Counted from the first letter of the stretch, positions 1 to 11,904 are shown. The stretch: 64,000 bases of DNA from Ciona intestinalis (GCF_000224145.3 NW_004190426.2:21567-85566), one strand, 5' to 3'. Made by a program: numbers and translations. The notes: generated by a model not told the origin, from the letters alone.

Positions 1-555
1 CGAGGCTGTATTTATATTCTTAGAACACGGAGCGTGGAAATACCTGTTTAACCACAGCTTATTGTTCCCAAAAGTGAAACCATTAAAAAACAGTTCAATA
101 TTCCATGCTGAGACACTCTTTATAAAATTGTTATCTCACTCTGCTTATTATTCTTTAGAATACATAAATATTTTGTTTGTTCAATTCAAAGTTGTTGAAG
201 CGTAACAATGTCGTCTAGGTCGTCACAATGCCCGAGTATCTTTCAAAAAGATTTGGCGGGAAGCGACTCCGTGTGTTCATGGCGGTGTTGTCGTTACTTC
301 TTTATATTTTCACCAAAGTTTCGGTAAAAAAGTTCGTTTATATAACTGTGTGTTGTATAGTTGGGTAAATTAATTTCATGTCTGCTTATCCACACACTGC
401 AATAGCTTCAGCAACTCGACTGTGGGCACGGGGGTGGCAACCAGGGATAAGTCACTCAAGTTCCCACCCACAGGGATATAAATGACCAAACCAACCAAAA
501 GTCATGTCTGCTCACAGTACAATTAACACAATATCTAAACCTTAAATACATCCAG

Positions 556-3500
556 GTTAATTTATATTCTGGTGGTTTGTTTATCCAACAATCTCTTGGA
601 TGGAACATTTACTTATCAATGATCGGACTCATCATGATCACAGCATTACTCACTGTAACTGGTGGTTTGGCCGCTGTAATATACACTGACACTCTACAAG
701 CAGTTCTAATGATATCAGGCGCAACAGCACTTTCAGTGTTAAGTAAGTTGGAATAAGGTCTACATAGCTGATAACATGGGTGTCGCCAAGGCCATGCCCC
801 CCAAATGATAACATGGGCGTCGCTGTCGCAGAATGGGGGAGGGGAAGGCTGAGAGACCATGCCTCCTGAATTTTGAGTTTACAGTAAGGTTATTGGTAAA
901 AAAACAAAAAAATAATATAATTTACCATTTCGATTTATTAAAGCCAAATCACTGAACTAGCCTAAAATACGACGCAGGTAAAAGTTATATTAAAAAAGCA
1001 TACATACAAGCCTAAATGATAAAGTCTCAATCTTTAATATGACGCAAATAATCGCAGTGTGAATTGCTATTAATTGCCAGGTTAAACAATCGCTATTATG
1101 ATGCAATGATTTCACAAAATAAAATAAATATTAAACTTTAAAACCAATTTGGCATTTTTTTTCAGGTTTTATCAAAGTTGGTGGTTACGAGGCAATGAAG
1201 GAACAATACATGCAAGCAATACCTAACTCAACACTACAGGGAAAAACACCAGGTCCATTATAATAGGAATTCATGGATGAATAAATCTATTTATCCTCGC
1301 ATGACGGGGCAACGATGGTCGTTATAACACGACTGTTCTGTTTCATGCACCTCATGCCCGCTTACAAGTTACCACGTAGGCAACTTATTTATCCTCGCAT
1401 GGCGGGGCAACGATGGTCGTTATAACACGGGTGTTGTCCGTGCCGTGGCATAGTGGTAAGCGCGCTTGCCTGTAACCAATAGGTAATGGGTTCAAGGCTC
1501 GACGCTGCTACCATTGTGGGCGTATGCGTCCTTGGGCAAGACACTTAACGACAATTGCTCCAACCCAGTGGTCACNNNNNNNNNNNNNNNNNNNNNNNNN
1601 NNNNNNNNNNNNNNNNNNNNNNNNNCCACAGAGTAACATACATGGTAACTCGTAAGCTGGCACGAGGTGCTAAACCCGTGTGATAACGACTGTCGTTTTC
1701 CGGCCACGCGGGGATAAAGTAAGTTACATTCACCATTCATTCACCTGTTCTGTTTCATACACCTCATGCCAGCTTACAAGTTATGACATACATAACTTTG
1801 TGTTTAACTTGTAGGTGACATGGAATCAATTTAAATGGTAAACCAAAAAAAAAACAGTTTTATGCAGCTTTTAACAACAAACTTAGGAGTTACTTTACAG
1901 CCCATTACCCCCAGTAGGTCACAAACACAATTGGTTCATTACTCCAACAAAAGTTGTTTATCTCATACCCTTAAAAGGTTAAGTTGCCAGTTGCAATATA
2001 TAATAAGACAGATCTGGTTTCCTTACTGTGGCTACAATAGATTCGCCATATTGTTGTTTCTGCCTATACAAGTCATCTCATGTCACTTATACAGGATGTG
2101 GTTACCCACTGAACGATTCCTTTGTTATGCTACGCGAACCAACTGATCCTAACGTACCATGGCCTGGATTCATATTTGGACAAACACCAGCGTCTATATG
2201 GTACTGGTGTGCAGATCAGGTGATAATTAATATTGCTTGAATGATCTGATGAAATATGTTGATGAAACTCAATATTGCTCTCTTGGTTTTGCATTAAAAT
2301 CAACATGTGTTCTCCACATCAGCGTATTAATAATGTTCTGCCCATGGCTCAGTGGTTGGTTTCATGCAGAAGGGTTCAAAACTCGTTGCTGCTACCATTG
2401 TGCACGTTTGGGTCCTTGGGCAAGACACTTAACGGCAATTGCTCCAACCAAGTGGTCACTAATGGGTTGTCCAAATTGTCAGCCATACAGAAAAACAATC
2501 ACCCACAAAATTACAAACAGAACACCTGTGTTATAACGACTGTCGTTGCCCGCCACGCAAGGATAAATGTGACATACAATTTACCTTTGAACTTACCTCA
2601 TAAACAGGTGATTGTACAACGAGCGTTGGCTGCCAAGAGTCTTTCCCATGCACAGGGCGCAACCATTTTCGCAGGGTTCCTTAAAACTCTCCCCCTTTTC
2701 ATCATGGTTATGCCCGGTCTCATAAGTAGAATTCTATACACAGGTAGTTACATTGGTTAAGTATTCAGCTAATAAAATTCTCATTCTAATAAATTTGTCA
2801 TGACAAAATTATTAAGTTAACCCATACTCAAGTAAAAATATTTCTCAATCTTTCATGGTTCGTGGCCTTTCCAAGACACTCAACACCCGTGGCCCCCTGC
2901 TTCATTCATTCATTCATTCCTGCTTCAATAATGAAATACCCTAAATTTATCAAACATATTTACGTCTGTTGTTTAATTCAACACTTTGTACCAATTAACC
3001 TTAAAAACAAGCAAAGCCATTAGAAATCTACTTTATTTCTATTTTTATAAGGGTGAGGTATTTTACGAGCACTTGGGATTCAAGTCAGACTTGTCCCATT
3101 AGCCAACTAATGGCCCACCTATGTGACTTGACCCACTTATGTGGTCTGCTTGTACTTCTTAAACAATTTTCTTTCTAGCTGTTACAATTTCTCACTAACA
3201 TATGACATCATAATACCTTTTATTATGACACAGATGAAGTGGCTTGCGTTGATCCAGAGGTTTGTTACGCGATCTGTCAAAGTTCCACGGGGTGTTCAAA
3301 CATTGCGTTCCCTCGGTTGGTGCTGGGAGTGATGCCAACAGGTATTTTGTGTAAAAATCAACTGGGAACACTGAGGAAATATGTGTCATAATATGAGAGA
3401 ATGACAGTCGTTATAACTCCACCATCAAGGGAAAAAGGGAATATTATTATAATGCTTATAATAATAGTAGTTTGGGGTAAGATGGAATAGTATTAGAACC

Positions 3501-6500
3501 TAAATCCCATATTTCCTGATCGTGTTTTGAACAATTAACAGTTTTCGAGTGGTAAGGATGCAGGTGTGTATTTCTGTAAATATTCTTTGTTTATTACAAA
3601 ATGTAAAAAGAGAAAAGAAAATGAAATTGAAAACGTGTACCATCTTTCCCCACAAAACATGGGTGACATTATAATCAATAAAACAATATTGCGAGGATAA
3701 ATAAGTTGCATTTATTCAATGTTATCCATAGTAGTGATATACACGGGTGGCTTGTAACGCAACACTGTAATATTACAACCAACACCAACCTTAACATCCA
3801 CAGGCGCGCGAGGGTTAATGATGGCTGTGATGATCGCTGCGCTAATGAGCGACCTCGATTCAATATTTAACAGGTAAAGTATCGGAATTGTTTCACTGTG
3901 GATCATGTTGTTGTTATTGTGTGGTGTAGGAGGTTTAATACCTGTGGTATAATGTGGTTTTGCTACCACACAAGAATAAATAAGTTACATTAATTAAATG
4001 TATGTATAAGAGGTTTGCCTTATAGTGGTGTTTAATTGGTAGCACCTTGGGTGTTGGGGTAATAGACCTACATCCCAGGTCTCAGGTGTGCCTCACTGAT
4101 GAACCTCACCCTTATAGAATAGAATCTCTATTATTGAGTGTCTATAAACTGCCTCAGTGGGGTCTAGATGGTAGCACCCTGGATGTTAGGGTAATAGACC
4201 TACATCCCAGGTCTCAGGTGTGCCTCACTGAAGACCTCACCCATATAAAATAGAATCTTTATTATTGAGTGTCCATAAACTGCCTCAGTGGGGTCTAGAT
4301 GGTAGCACCCTGGGTGTTGGGGTAATAGACCTACATCCCAGGTCTCAGGTGTGCCTCACTGAAGACCTCACCCATATAAAATAGAATCTTTATTATTGAG
4401 TGTCCATAAACTGCCTCAGTGGGGTCTAGATGGTAGCACCCTGGGTGTTAGGGTAATAGACCTACATTCCAGGTCTCAGGTGTGCCTCACTGAAGACCTC
4501 ACCCATTTAAAATAGAATCTCCATTATTAGGTGCCTATAAACTGCCTCAGTGGGGTCTAGATAGTAGCACCCTGGGTGTTGGGGTAATATAATCTCAGGT
4601 CCCATGGCGTGCCTCACTGAAGACCTCACTTTCATATAATAGAATGTGCATGAACTGCATATAAACTGTTTCAGTGGGGTCTAATACCTGTACACATTAT
4701 ACTATTTCTATAGTTCAAGCACAATATTCACAATCGATATTTGGAAACGAGTGATCCGACCAAAATGTTCCGTTCGTGAAATGATGTTGGTTGGCAGGTT
4801 ATGGGTGCTGGTGATGGTGGGGTTGAGTATTGCATGGGTGAGTAATTCAACTATGTGTATGGTAGTGTTTATGTAGTGGTTGGTTAGGACTTTAGACAAG
4901 CATCATGGTTAACATGTATCAGCTAAGATACTTATGATCTATGCCAACAGAACACCCGTGTTATAACGACTGTCGTTGCCCCGCCATGCGAGGATAAATA
5001 AGTTACATTCGTGGTAATTAGTAAGCGGGCACGAGGTGTATGAAACAGAACACCCGTGTTATAACGACTGTCATTGCCCCGCCATGCGAGGATAAATAAG
5101 TTACATACGTGGTAACTTGTAAGCGGGCATGAGGTGTATGAAACAGAAAACCCGTGTTATAACGACTGTCGTTGCCCCGCTATGCGAGGATAAATAAGTT
5201 ACATACAGGGTAATTCGTAAGCGAGCACGAGGTGTATGAAACAGAACACCCGTGTTATAACGACTGTCGTTGCCCCGCCATGCGAGGATAAATAAGTTAC
5301 ATACGTGGTAACTTGTAAGCGAGCACGAGGTGTATGAAACAGAACACCCGTGTTATAACGACTGTCGTTGCCCCGCCATGCGAGGATAAATAAGTTACAT
5401 ACGTGGTAACTTGTAAGCGGGCATGAGGTGTATGAAACAGAAAACCCGTGTTATAACGACTGTCGTTGCCCCGCTATGCGAGGATAAATAAGTTACATAC
5501 GTGGTAATTCGTAAGCGAGCACGAGGTGTATGAAACAGAACACCCGTGTTATAACGACTATCGTTGCCCCGCCATGCGAGGATAAATAAGTTACATACGT
5601 GGTAACTTGTAAGCGGGCATGAGGTGTATGAAACAGAAAACCCGTGTTATAACGACTGTCGTTGCCCCGCCATGCCAGGATAAATAAGTTACATACGTGG
5701 TAACTTGTAAGTGGGCACGAAGTGTATGAAACAGAACATCCGTGTTTTAACAACTGTCGTTGCCCCGCCATGCCAGGATAAATAAGTTACATACGTGGTA
5801 ACTTGTAAGCGGGCACGAGGTATATGAAACAGAACACTCGTGTTTTAACAACTGTCGTTGCCCCGCCATGCCAGGATAAATAAGTTACATACGTGGTAAC
5901 TAGTAAGCGGGCACGAGGTGTATAAAACAGAACACTCATGTTATAACAACTGTCATTGCCTCACCATGCGAAGATAAATAAGTTACATCTGTGGTAACTT
6001 GTAAGCGGGCACGAGGTATATGAAACAGAACACTCGTGTTTTAACAACTGTCGTTGCCCCGCCATGCCAGGATAAATAAGTTACATACGTGGTAACTTGT
6101 AAACGGGCACGAGGTGTATGAAACAAAACACCCGTGGTATAACCACTGTCGTTGCCCCGCCATGCCAGGATAAATAAGTTACATACGTGGTAACTTGTAA
6201 ACGGGCACGAGGTGTATGAAACAGAACACCCATGTTATAACCACTGTCGTTGCCCGCAAAGATAAATACATTACATTCTTTCAATTATAAACATCAAAAC
6301 CGACCTTAGGTCCCCGTTATGCTTCTGCTTCAAGATGGCCAACTATTCCTTACGATCCAGGAGATCAGCGGTTACCTCTCCCCGCCCATTGCTGCAATAT
6401 TCCTACTTGGCGTTTTCTGGAAGCGCTGTAATGAAAAGGTGAAGTAACTAATATGTGTGTTGGAAATGATAAACTAACATGGGAATGAAAACCATGTGTT

Positions 6501-8139
6501 TGTCACCTTGGAGAAAATATGCATTATCTATCATGTATTTAAATCAGGGGGTCTCAAACAATCCGCACCATTTGTTCCTCTTGATCTGTTTAAGTACCAC
6601 ACAACAACATAAGCACCACATTTGATGACTGATACTGATATATGTTCCTGCGCACACTTAACGAGCATTAACTCACAGTGATCACTAATGGGTTGTAGCT
6701 CTGATCTAAATCCCAGGTCCCATGGCATGCCTCACTGTAGGACCTCACCCATATATAACAACATTGTATTCACCCAGGGAGCTTTCTGGGGTTTAATGGC
6801 CGGGTTCGTGGTCGGCATCGTTCGAATGATTATCGTGTTCTCTTTCCAAAGTCAAGCCGGAAACTGTTTGGTACCAGACACGAGGTACGGGGTTCAAATA
6901 CCGGTGATGGTGTTTATGCGTCGCTGGGTGTTACGTAATATTAATGAATGTAAATTGTTTATTCTTGTGTGGCGAGGCAACGACAGCCTGCTTGAGTCCC
7001 ACAACAGTTGAGTCGCATTTACCCTGAAGAAATGTTTACAACAAAATTTTTACATTAACGAAATGCGTAGCTTTGCAGTACCACTTTATATTTTTGTCGA
7101 GTTTTATAATATTTCTATCCCCCAGACCTCAGTGGTATCATGACTTCATCACGAAGATCAACTTCATGTATTACGCAATAATCATATTCTTCACCACCAT
7201 TATTGTGGCTGTGGTTGTCAGTTTGTGCACCAAGAAACCTCCAAGCAGATTGGTAAGTAGTGGGCGTCGCAACTTTGATTGTTTGATGAATCTTGGGTGA
7301 CATGGTATCAAATCTGTAATATTTGGTCTGAAGTTTTGAAAAGTTTGCAACAAAGTGGCAAAAAGTGGGAGTTTTTGTAAAACAACGTTTGAACTTTGAC
7401 TTTAAAAATTTCCTACTTTCTGATTGTATATTTTAAATAAAACTGACATTAACATAGAAATAATATTATTTAGCTCAAGCGGTCCACCTGGTGGTCAAGA
7501 TTTTTATCGGAGCCTCGTACGGATAATTTAGAGGAGGAGATCGCGATGAAACCACTGGATGAAAAAGCAGAGTTGGAAGCTAATCAGGGTGGGTTGGGGG
7601 GAGGGGTGTTGTTGGGGGGGGGGGTGTTGTTGAGGGTACAAAAGGTTAATATGATATGGCGTAATTTAATTGAATACAAATTAAAAGGTTTAGGAGTATT
7701 TGGCCTGAAAGAGAATATGGGTAAATGTATGTAGAGTTAAACAAGTGATCTTAATTTTTTTTGGTTTAAAAATATTTTGGGCTTTGAGGAGTTTGATTGT
7801 AATGTAATTAGGAATATGAGAAAAGCTGGAATACGGGGGTTGGTTTTTCAGGTGTTACAGGGGTTTAGGAAGAAGAAACTGGAAAATGTGTGAAATCTAA
7901 ACAATAATAATTATTATGACATCACAGAGAAAAAAACGTTATGCAAGCGAGGATACGACTGGTTTTGTGGTTATAGCGCCACCCAGCAGCCAGAAGAAGA
8001 AGGCAACAACCGTGAAAAACTTCGTAAAATTACGAGCATCGAACAGGACAAGAGAGCAAAGAGACTTTTACAAGTTCTGCTCGTTTTAGTGATTTCGGCA
8101 GGCGTTTATATTTTCGGTTACTTTGGGGCTCCACAATAA
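556..8139 (+). CDS. SLC5A: SLC5-family sodium/solute (glucose-type) symporter, 3' part of gene
   Basis: Multi-pass plasma-membrane Na+-coupled transporter of the SGLT branch (SLC5A1/2/4/9-like). Twelve exons join in frame with GT-AG introns: 556-742, 1166-1252, 2095-2219, 2608-2743, 3234-3341, 3804-3873, 4714-4837, 6310-6438, 6778-6884, 7126-7252, 7474-7588, 7928-8139 (stop TAA). They give about 508 residues; SGLTs have about 660-670, so the first membrane segments lie before the window. Family landmarks, in order: [33 protein letters not shown] then [49 protein letters not shown]-type segment, [26 protein letters not shown], and a final hydrophobic helix followed by GAPQ. By alignment from memory, the Tyr-Trp pair, the Lys after it and the Gln in FLTIQEIS correspond to sugar-contacting residues of SGLT1, which suggests sugar transport. 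Substrate and the exact paralogue are not settled. Introns carry many repeats. Confidence 0.93.
1285..1795. repeat. SINE module cluster in SLC5A intron, split by a gap
   Basis: Two inverted copies of the 98-bp type tail module (1285-1440) are followed by a plus-strand tRNA-like head (from about 1439: A-box-like GTGGCATAGTGGTAAGCG, B-box-like GGGTTCAAGGCTC), then the GGGCAAGACACTTAACG body and, after a 50-bp N gap (1576-1625), another tail module. This looks like a tRNA-derived SINE rather than a functional tRNA gene, because the same head and body recur elsewhere in the window and the head does not fold into a full cloverleaf. Confidence 0.7.
1576..1625. other. Assembly gap (50 N)
   Basis: Fifty undetermined bases inside a SINE in an SLC5A intron. 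The gap does not touch an exon. Confidence 0.99.
2339..2572 (+). repeat. tRNA-derived SINE copy
   Basis: It has a tRNA-like head (CATGGCTCAGTGGTTGG), a degenerate B box (GGGTTCAAAACTCG), the body TTGGGCAAGACACTTAACGG and CCAAGTGGTCACTAATGGG, and the tail module with ACACCTGTGTTATAACGACTG. It ends 35 bp before the exon at 2608, so it lies just upstream of a splice acceptor of SLC5A. Confidence 0.75.
3469..3660 (-). mobile_element. Short TIR element (MITE-like), SLC5A intron
   Basis: It starts with GGGGTAAGATGGAATAG and ends with GTACCATCTTTCCCCAC, an imperfect terminal inverted repeat. The interior (AACAATTAACAG, GTAAGGATGCAG, TTCTTTGTTTATTAC) is the reverse complement of the family seen at 13127, 24786, 50209 and elsewhere. 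There is no coding capacity; mobilisation would need a transposase from another locus. Confidence 0.65.
4029..4700 (+). repeat. 131-bp tandem array (about 5 units) in SLC5A intron
   Basis: The landmark TAGCACC recurs at 4040, 4172, 4303, 4434 and 4565, a period of 131-132 bp. Each unit contains GTTGGGGTAATAGACC, CCAGGTCTCAGGTGTGCC, GACCTCACCCATATAAAATA and ACTGCCTCAGTGGGGTCTAG. Single, diverged copies of the same module are scattered through the window, for example at 6683, 18780, 20498, 30550 and 58030. The array nearly fills the intron between the exons ending at 3873 and starting at 4714. Confidence 0.9.
4945..6262 (-). repeat. 98-bp tandem array (about 13 units) in SLC5A intron
   Basis: The landmark AACACCCGTGTTATAACGAC recurs every 98 bp (4951, 5049, 5147, 5245 and so on). 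Each unit contains GTCGTTGCCCCGCCATGCG, GGATAAATAAGTTACAT, GTGGTAACTTGTAAGCGGGC and ACGAGGTGTATGAAACAG. Divergence rises toward the 3' end (TTATAACGACTG becoming TTTTAACAACTG). The unit is the tail module of the local SINE family, present singly at 2523, 21000, 32190, 51805, 52765 and 60430. There are no variable spacers, so this is a satellite and not a CRISPR array. Confidence 0.92.
7588..7640 (+). other. G-run cluster at an SLC5A 5' splice site
   Basis: Immediately after the donor of exon 7474-7588 the transcript strand has runs GGGTGGGTTGGGGGGAGGGG followed by a run of 11 G at about 7614-7624. Four closely spaced G-tracts satisfy the usual G-quadruplex pattern. The effect on splicing is inference only. 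Confidence 0.5.
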
Positions 8140-8499
8140 GAGGGGTCTGTTGTGTACCATGAAGGAATAGAAAAAGTTTCAAACAATTAATATTTTTATA
8201 ACCTTATGGGTAAGATCATTTATTTTAATTACAAAATGCACACAATGATGTTTTATCAACAGAATGCGGTAATAGTATAAACTTATTTAACTCTTCATTA
8301 TTTTTCCATATTATGTTTTGTCGTAAAAACTTCGTTATCTTAGTTTTGAAGACAGAGTTATCTCATTTAAAGAGATAAATAAGTTTATGTTTTGCTCACT
8401 GTTAGTTGTTAATTGCAATACAGTTATAATGGAAAAAAAGATGAACTTCGAATACACGTTTTTTACGTAGGGTTAGATTTATCATTCAATCTCTACTCC

Positions 8500-8665
8500 A
8501 TACGTTGAGTGTTTGTACAAAAACAGGCTTAGATGCCTGTAAGGAGATCTGTAAACATAAAACACTGTAGCTACCACAGTGAGATTTGAACCTGGGATCT
8601 CCCGGTTTTAATATACACACAGAACTGTAGTTGCAATACGAACTACCTATGTTGAGCCTTGAACC
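8500..8665 (-). repeat. tRNA-like SINE fragment
   Basis: Read on the minus strand it contains GGTAGTTCGTATTGCAAC and a B-box-like CCAGGTTCAAATCTC followed by CACTGTGGTAGCTACAG. A T-arm can be drawn only poorly and no complete acceptor stem is visible, so I treat it as SINE-derived and not a tRNA gene. Confidence 0.35.
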
Positions 8666-9186
8666 AACCCCCTCCAACTTTCAAAATGGTGCTGTGAAAA
8701 TAAAAACATTATAAGAGGTACTCAAGTAGTGACTGTGACAACATTCAAGGTACCCGTGTCATAATGCTCATGTTGTAACCATTGTGGTGAAACAATGAAT
8801 ATTGTTGCATCATTAATCTTCAAAAGTTGTTATATAGTAGCGTTGTAAGTTGGGCATGAATGTGGAAAATTCAGTTAAAGGAAATTACTCGGCAAATCAA
8901 AGTGTTGCCAGGCGACCCCGTAACTTTACGCCAGTGCAAGTGGCCACCATTAGGTGGCAGCAACTTGAATGTTGGGGTAACAGAGTTAAACCCAAGGTCC
9001 CACACTGTGTCGTTGTAGGAGCTCACCTATATAGAACACATTCTACAATAATCGAATATCTTTCATTTATTGCACAACCTTGCCACTTTTACACCACAAT
9101 CTACTAAAGCCGATAAAATCATTGTAGGAATATTTGTTTCTATTTAACATAGAGATAACATTGAGGGCAAAATATTTATCATAGAA

Positions 9187-9251
9187 TGCATCTGAATACA
9201 TATATAGCAATAATTTCAGAAATCAATTATTGCTATATATGTATTCATGCA
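9187..9251. other. Near-perfect hairpin / inverted repeat (22-bp core stem, 9-nt loop)
   Basis: Arms 9194-9215 and 9225-9246 are perfect reverse complements (left arm begins GAATACATATATAGC, right arm ends GCTATATATGTATTC), with loop TCAGAAATC. After a 2-nt bulge the stem continues with TGCAT at 9187-9191 against ATGCA at 9247-9251. The element lies between two gene 3' ends. It could be a foldback insertion, a structured 3' UTR element or a very short miRNA-type hairpin. The small loop and perfect pairing favour a DNA inverted repeat. Confidence 0.8.
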
Positions 9252-9839
9252 GAAGTTACTTTGCAAACTATTTCAAAGGTAAATTTAACGTTGGGATCAG
9301 GTGTTAATCACTCAAGTTGCGAAACTTAAAAACGGTGAAGGTTTTCTAAATAGTGAACACGAACCATGATATATATTAACATTTCTGAATCTGCAGAAAA
9401 CTCCGCAATAAATAAAAATATCAACAGAAAAGTAAATTCATGGTTTAAGACAAATGTGCATGAAAAAAAAAGTAAAAGCGTGGCAATAAAAAGTTCGGAA
9501 TCCCGTGATCTTGAATATTAAACTCTATAACATTTCCCAAACAAAATATACAACAACAACAACGTTTATGGCGTTGACAAAATACCCGTTTTATAATTTG
9601 ATGTCTTTTTATAAATATTGCACAATTTTAACATTTTCAGATAAAAATTCATTAACCCGTTTAAATTTCTCTAGAATGTGATTTGTATTGTTTAATCACA
9701 ATGAAGCATTGTCTCCAAACAAACCACGAGTGTTATAACAAACACTGGTGAGGGTGAATCAACAAATGCTAAAAATATGGCAGTTTTGTGACATCATAAT
9801 TACTGTTATTTTTACTAATTTGAGGAAAAATTTGACATT

Positions 9840-9845
9840 TTTATT
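9840..9845 (-). terminator. Possible polyadenylation signal for LYSMD3
   Basis: On the minus strand this reads AATAAA, about 280 nt downstream of the LYSMD3 stop codon. The region is AT-rich, so chance occurrence is possible. Confidence 0.3.
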
Positions 9846-10126
9846 GAATATTTAGTGTGAAAGGGGTTTTCTGACAATTGTTTCTTCTTTTATCTTAAAG
9901 GATTCACAGTTTGTGTTTAATTTAAACTGTCAGCCGTTTAAGCTTACTAAATACACAATTGCTAGAAAATCTCTTTCACACTTATTTTAGTCGAAATTCT
10001 TAAAATTATCTATAAATATATCGTTGGCACCAATGTTGGTTTCTGACGTAAAAACTGAATATACTTTCTTTAAACATAGAAATAGAACAAGTTGAAAAAA
10101 TCCCTCTACATCGCCACCATGTGGAA

Positions 10127-11618
10127 CTATCTACCGGATGGAGTTGTTGGGATTTCTATGTTGGTCATGTGATAATACTCGTACCCACCGAGAATCATAA
10201 AAAGAAAGAAAATTGCGAGAAACCCGAGCAGTAGTACCCACCACTTTACCCCCCAATCAGCCCCGTTACAATCATCCTTACCACCAGGTGGGGGTAGAGG
10301 TCGATACCCAATCGAACCCAGCGACGAAACAACTTCTTCTAACACCTCGTTCCTTTCACCCAAGGCGTCGCTGCTTCGAACAGTTTTTCGAATTTCTTTG
10401 TCAAGTTTTTTAAGAAATTTATTCGCCTCGTTGCGCGTGGTTGCTGGGTTGTGATTGGTCGAGCTGGTTAGCAACGAAATATTCTCCGAGCTTTCGGAGG
10501 ACTCAATTTCTTGGTTCTCGTTCGTATAAACATCGTCACTCTGGCTCCCTCTAATGGATGTGGTGACAGGGCGTCGCTTCGTTTCTTCTTCAATCTCGGT
10601 TAACAAACCGTGACGTTTCACGGGGATCTTTAAGTGACGCAGAGCGTAGAAATCTTGTTCCCGAATAAGGTTGTTCGCACGTTTGATGTCGTTTAACTGA
10701 AAAGCATAAATTTGTTAGTTTATTCATAGGTAACCGTAACATGTTACGTGAATCTCGCTCTGATGGAATATTGTTGGATGATTGTTAGGTGCAATACATT
10801 AAACGTTTTACAAAAATTGGGGAATTGATTAATGATTATCCTTTGGCAGGTATCAAGTAGAATGCATTTAAGTTAATTTTGAGCTATTTTGCAACTTAGA
10901 GTGACCAATGCTTGAATGAATTAGAAGTAATATTGCGAAGTTTAAGTTTAACCAGAGTTTGCGTTTTCCCCGGACACGCAGAGTGCTACAACCCGTTAGT
11001 CACCACTAGGGTGGGGCAATGTCTGTTAGGTGTCTTGCTAAAGGATGAATATTGGTTTATATCGGTTACAAAATATGGACCAATAAACCTGGTTTTCTTA
11101 AGCCACAATGCAAGCACCTAAACCACGGCACTGGTCTACCTCTACACTTTAAAGTGAGTATAAAACTTAAACCACAAAAATATCAAACTCTTGTGTCGTG
11201 ATTTACGTTAGAGCTTGAGGAACCCCAGCTTTTACAACTTTGGCACATTCTTGACTACAACGCATGTTTAGAGTGATTACAAAGTTAAACCACAGAATTT
11301 TTGGGATATATAACTTACAGTGCATCCATACAACAATGCAAACGACTGTAACGTGTCTGTTGGTAGGATTTCACGCTCCAGGAACACGACATCATCCGGT
11401 GGTGCGCGTTCGCTCATGTACGACTGATTGCTACCGCCCCCTCGTGGTCGTAAATGTGTGAGTTCTGTGACATCATCAATGGCACCATTGTCGACACTGT
11501 TGGTGAATATTCTCGCTGCCCCGTTCATATCTGTCGGGCTCGACGCGGCACGTCCACCCACATTATTGTGGTTCGAGTTGAAGTTTCGGTTCGCAACTTT
11601 TATCAGGTTTTTATCCAT
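10127..11618 (-). CDS. LYSMD3: LysM domain-containing membrane protein, LYSMD3-like
   Basis: Two exons, 11319-11618 (ATG, 100 codons) and 10127-10696 (stop), join in phase 0 across a GT-AG intron to give 289 residues, close to vertebrate LYSMD3 (about 306). The single LysM domain (about residues 80-125) spans the intron: LEREILPTDTLQSFALLYGC, then IKRANNLIREQDFYALRHLK and IPVKRHGLLTE. It is followed by an acidic/Ser-rich linker, a predicted helical segment (FLKKLDKEIRKTVRSSD, EVVSSLG), the family signature GADWG.KWW and one transmembrane helix (about 252-272) near the C-terminus. There is no signal peptide, so a type II-like topology with an N-terminal cytosolic LysM is likely. In vertebrates LYSMD3 is reported as a Golgi/plasma-membrane glycan-binding protein; the role here is unknown. 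TTACGTCA octamers lie 290-420 bp upstream. Confidence 0.93.
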
Positions 11619-11904
11619 TCCATTTGGAGGTTTTAGTTAAATTAAAGATAGTTTGTGATTAGGGTGAAAAATTAATAAAAACCTGTAAAGGGATGAATTA
11701 TTTAAACATTTATATAAGTTATATTTAAGTTATAAACTTTTACAATCCGGCACTCATATTGGGTAATCCTTTAGCTGGTGATACCCACTGTATAATTTTT
11801 TTTTTTAAAAACTCGGGCGTTCGTGTCGAAAATTAACTTTGAAAGTGCGCGAAAACATGCTTCGTCACCGTAATTCGTCTGATTTGCGTAAGGTTAACGA
11901 TTTA

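Larger units (their letters stand above)
8140..10126. other. Intergenic region between convergent SLC5A and LYSMD3
   Basis: Both flanking genes end here, so this interval holds their 3' UTRs. It contains a minus-strand tRNA-like/SINE fragment near 8500-8665 (B-box-like GGTTCAAATCTC on the minus strand), a 131-bp-module relic near 8935-9045 and a strong hairpin at 9187-9251. The rest is AT-rich sequence without a convincing open frame. Confidence 0.6.

Noticed and set aside
1439-1510. Apparent tRNA gene with A and B boxes
   Set aside because: The head continues into a repeated SINE body and does not form a full cloverleaf; the same head recurs at several sites.
4945-6262. Regular repeat array resembling a CRISPR
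   Set aside because: Units are contiguous 98-bp copies with no unique spacers, in a eukaryotic intron; it is a SINE-module satellite.
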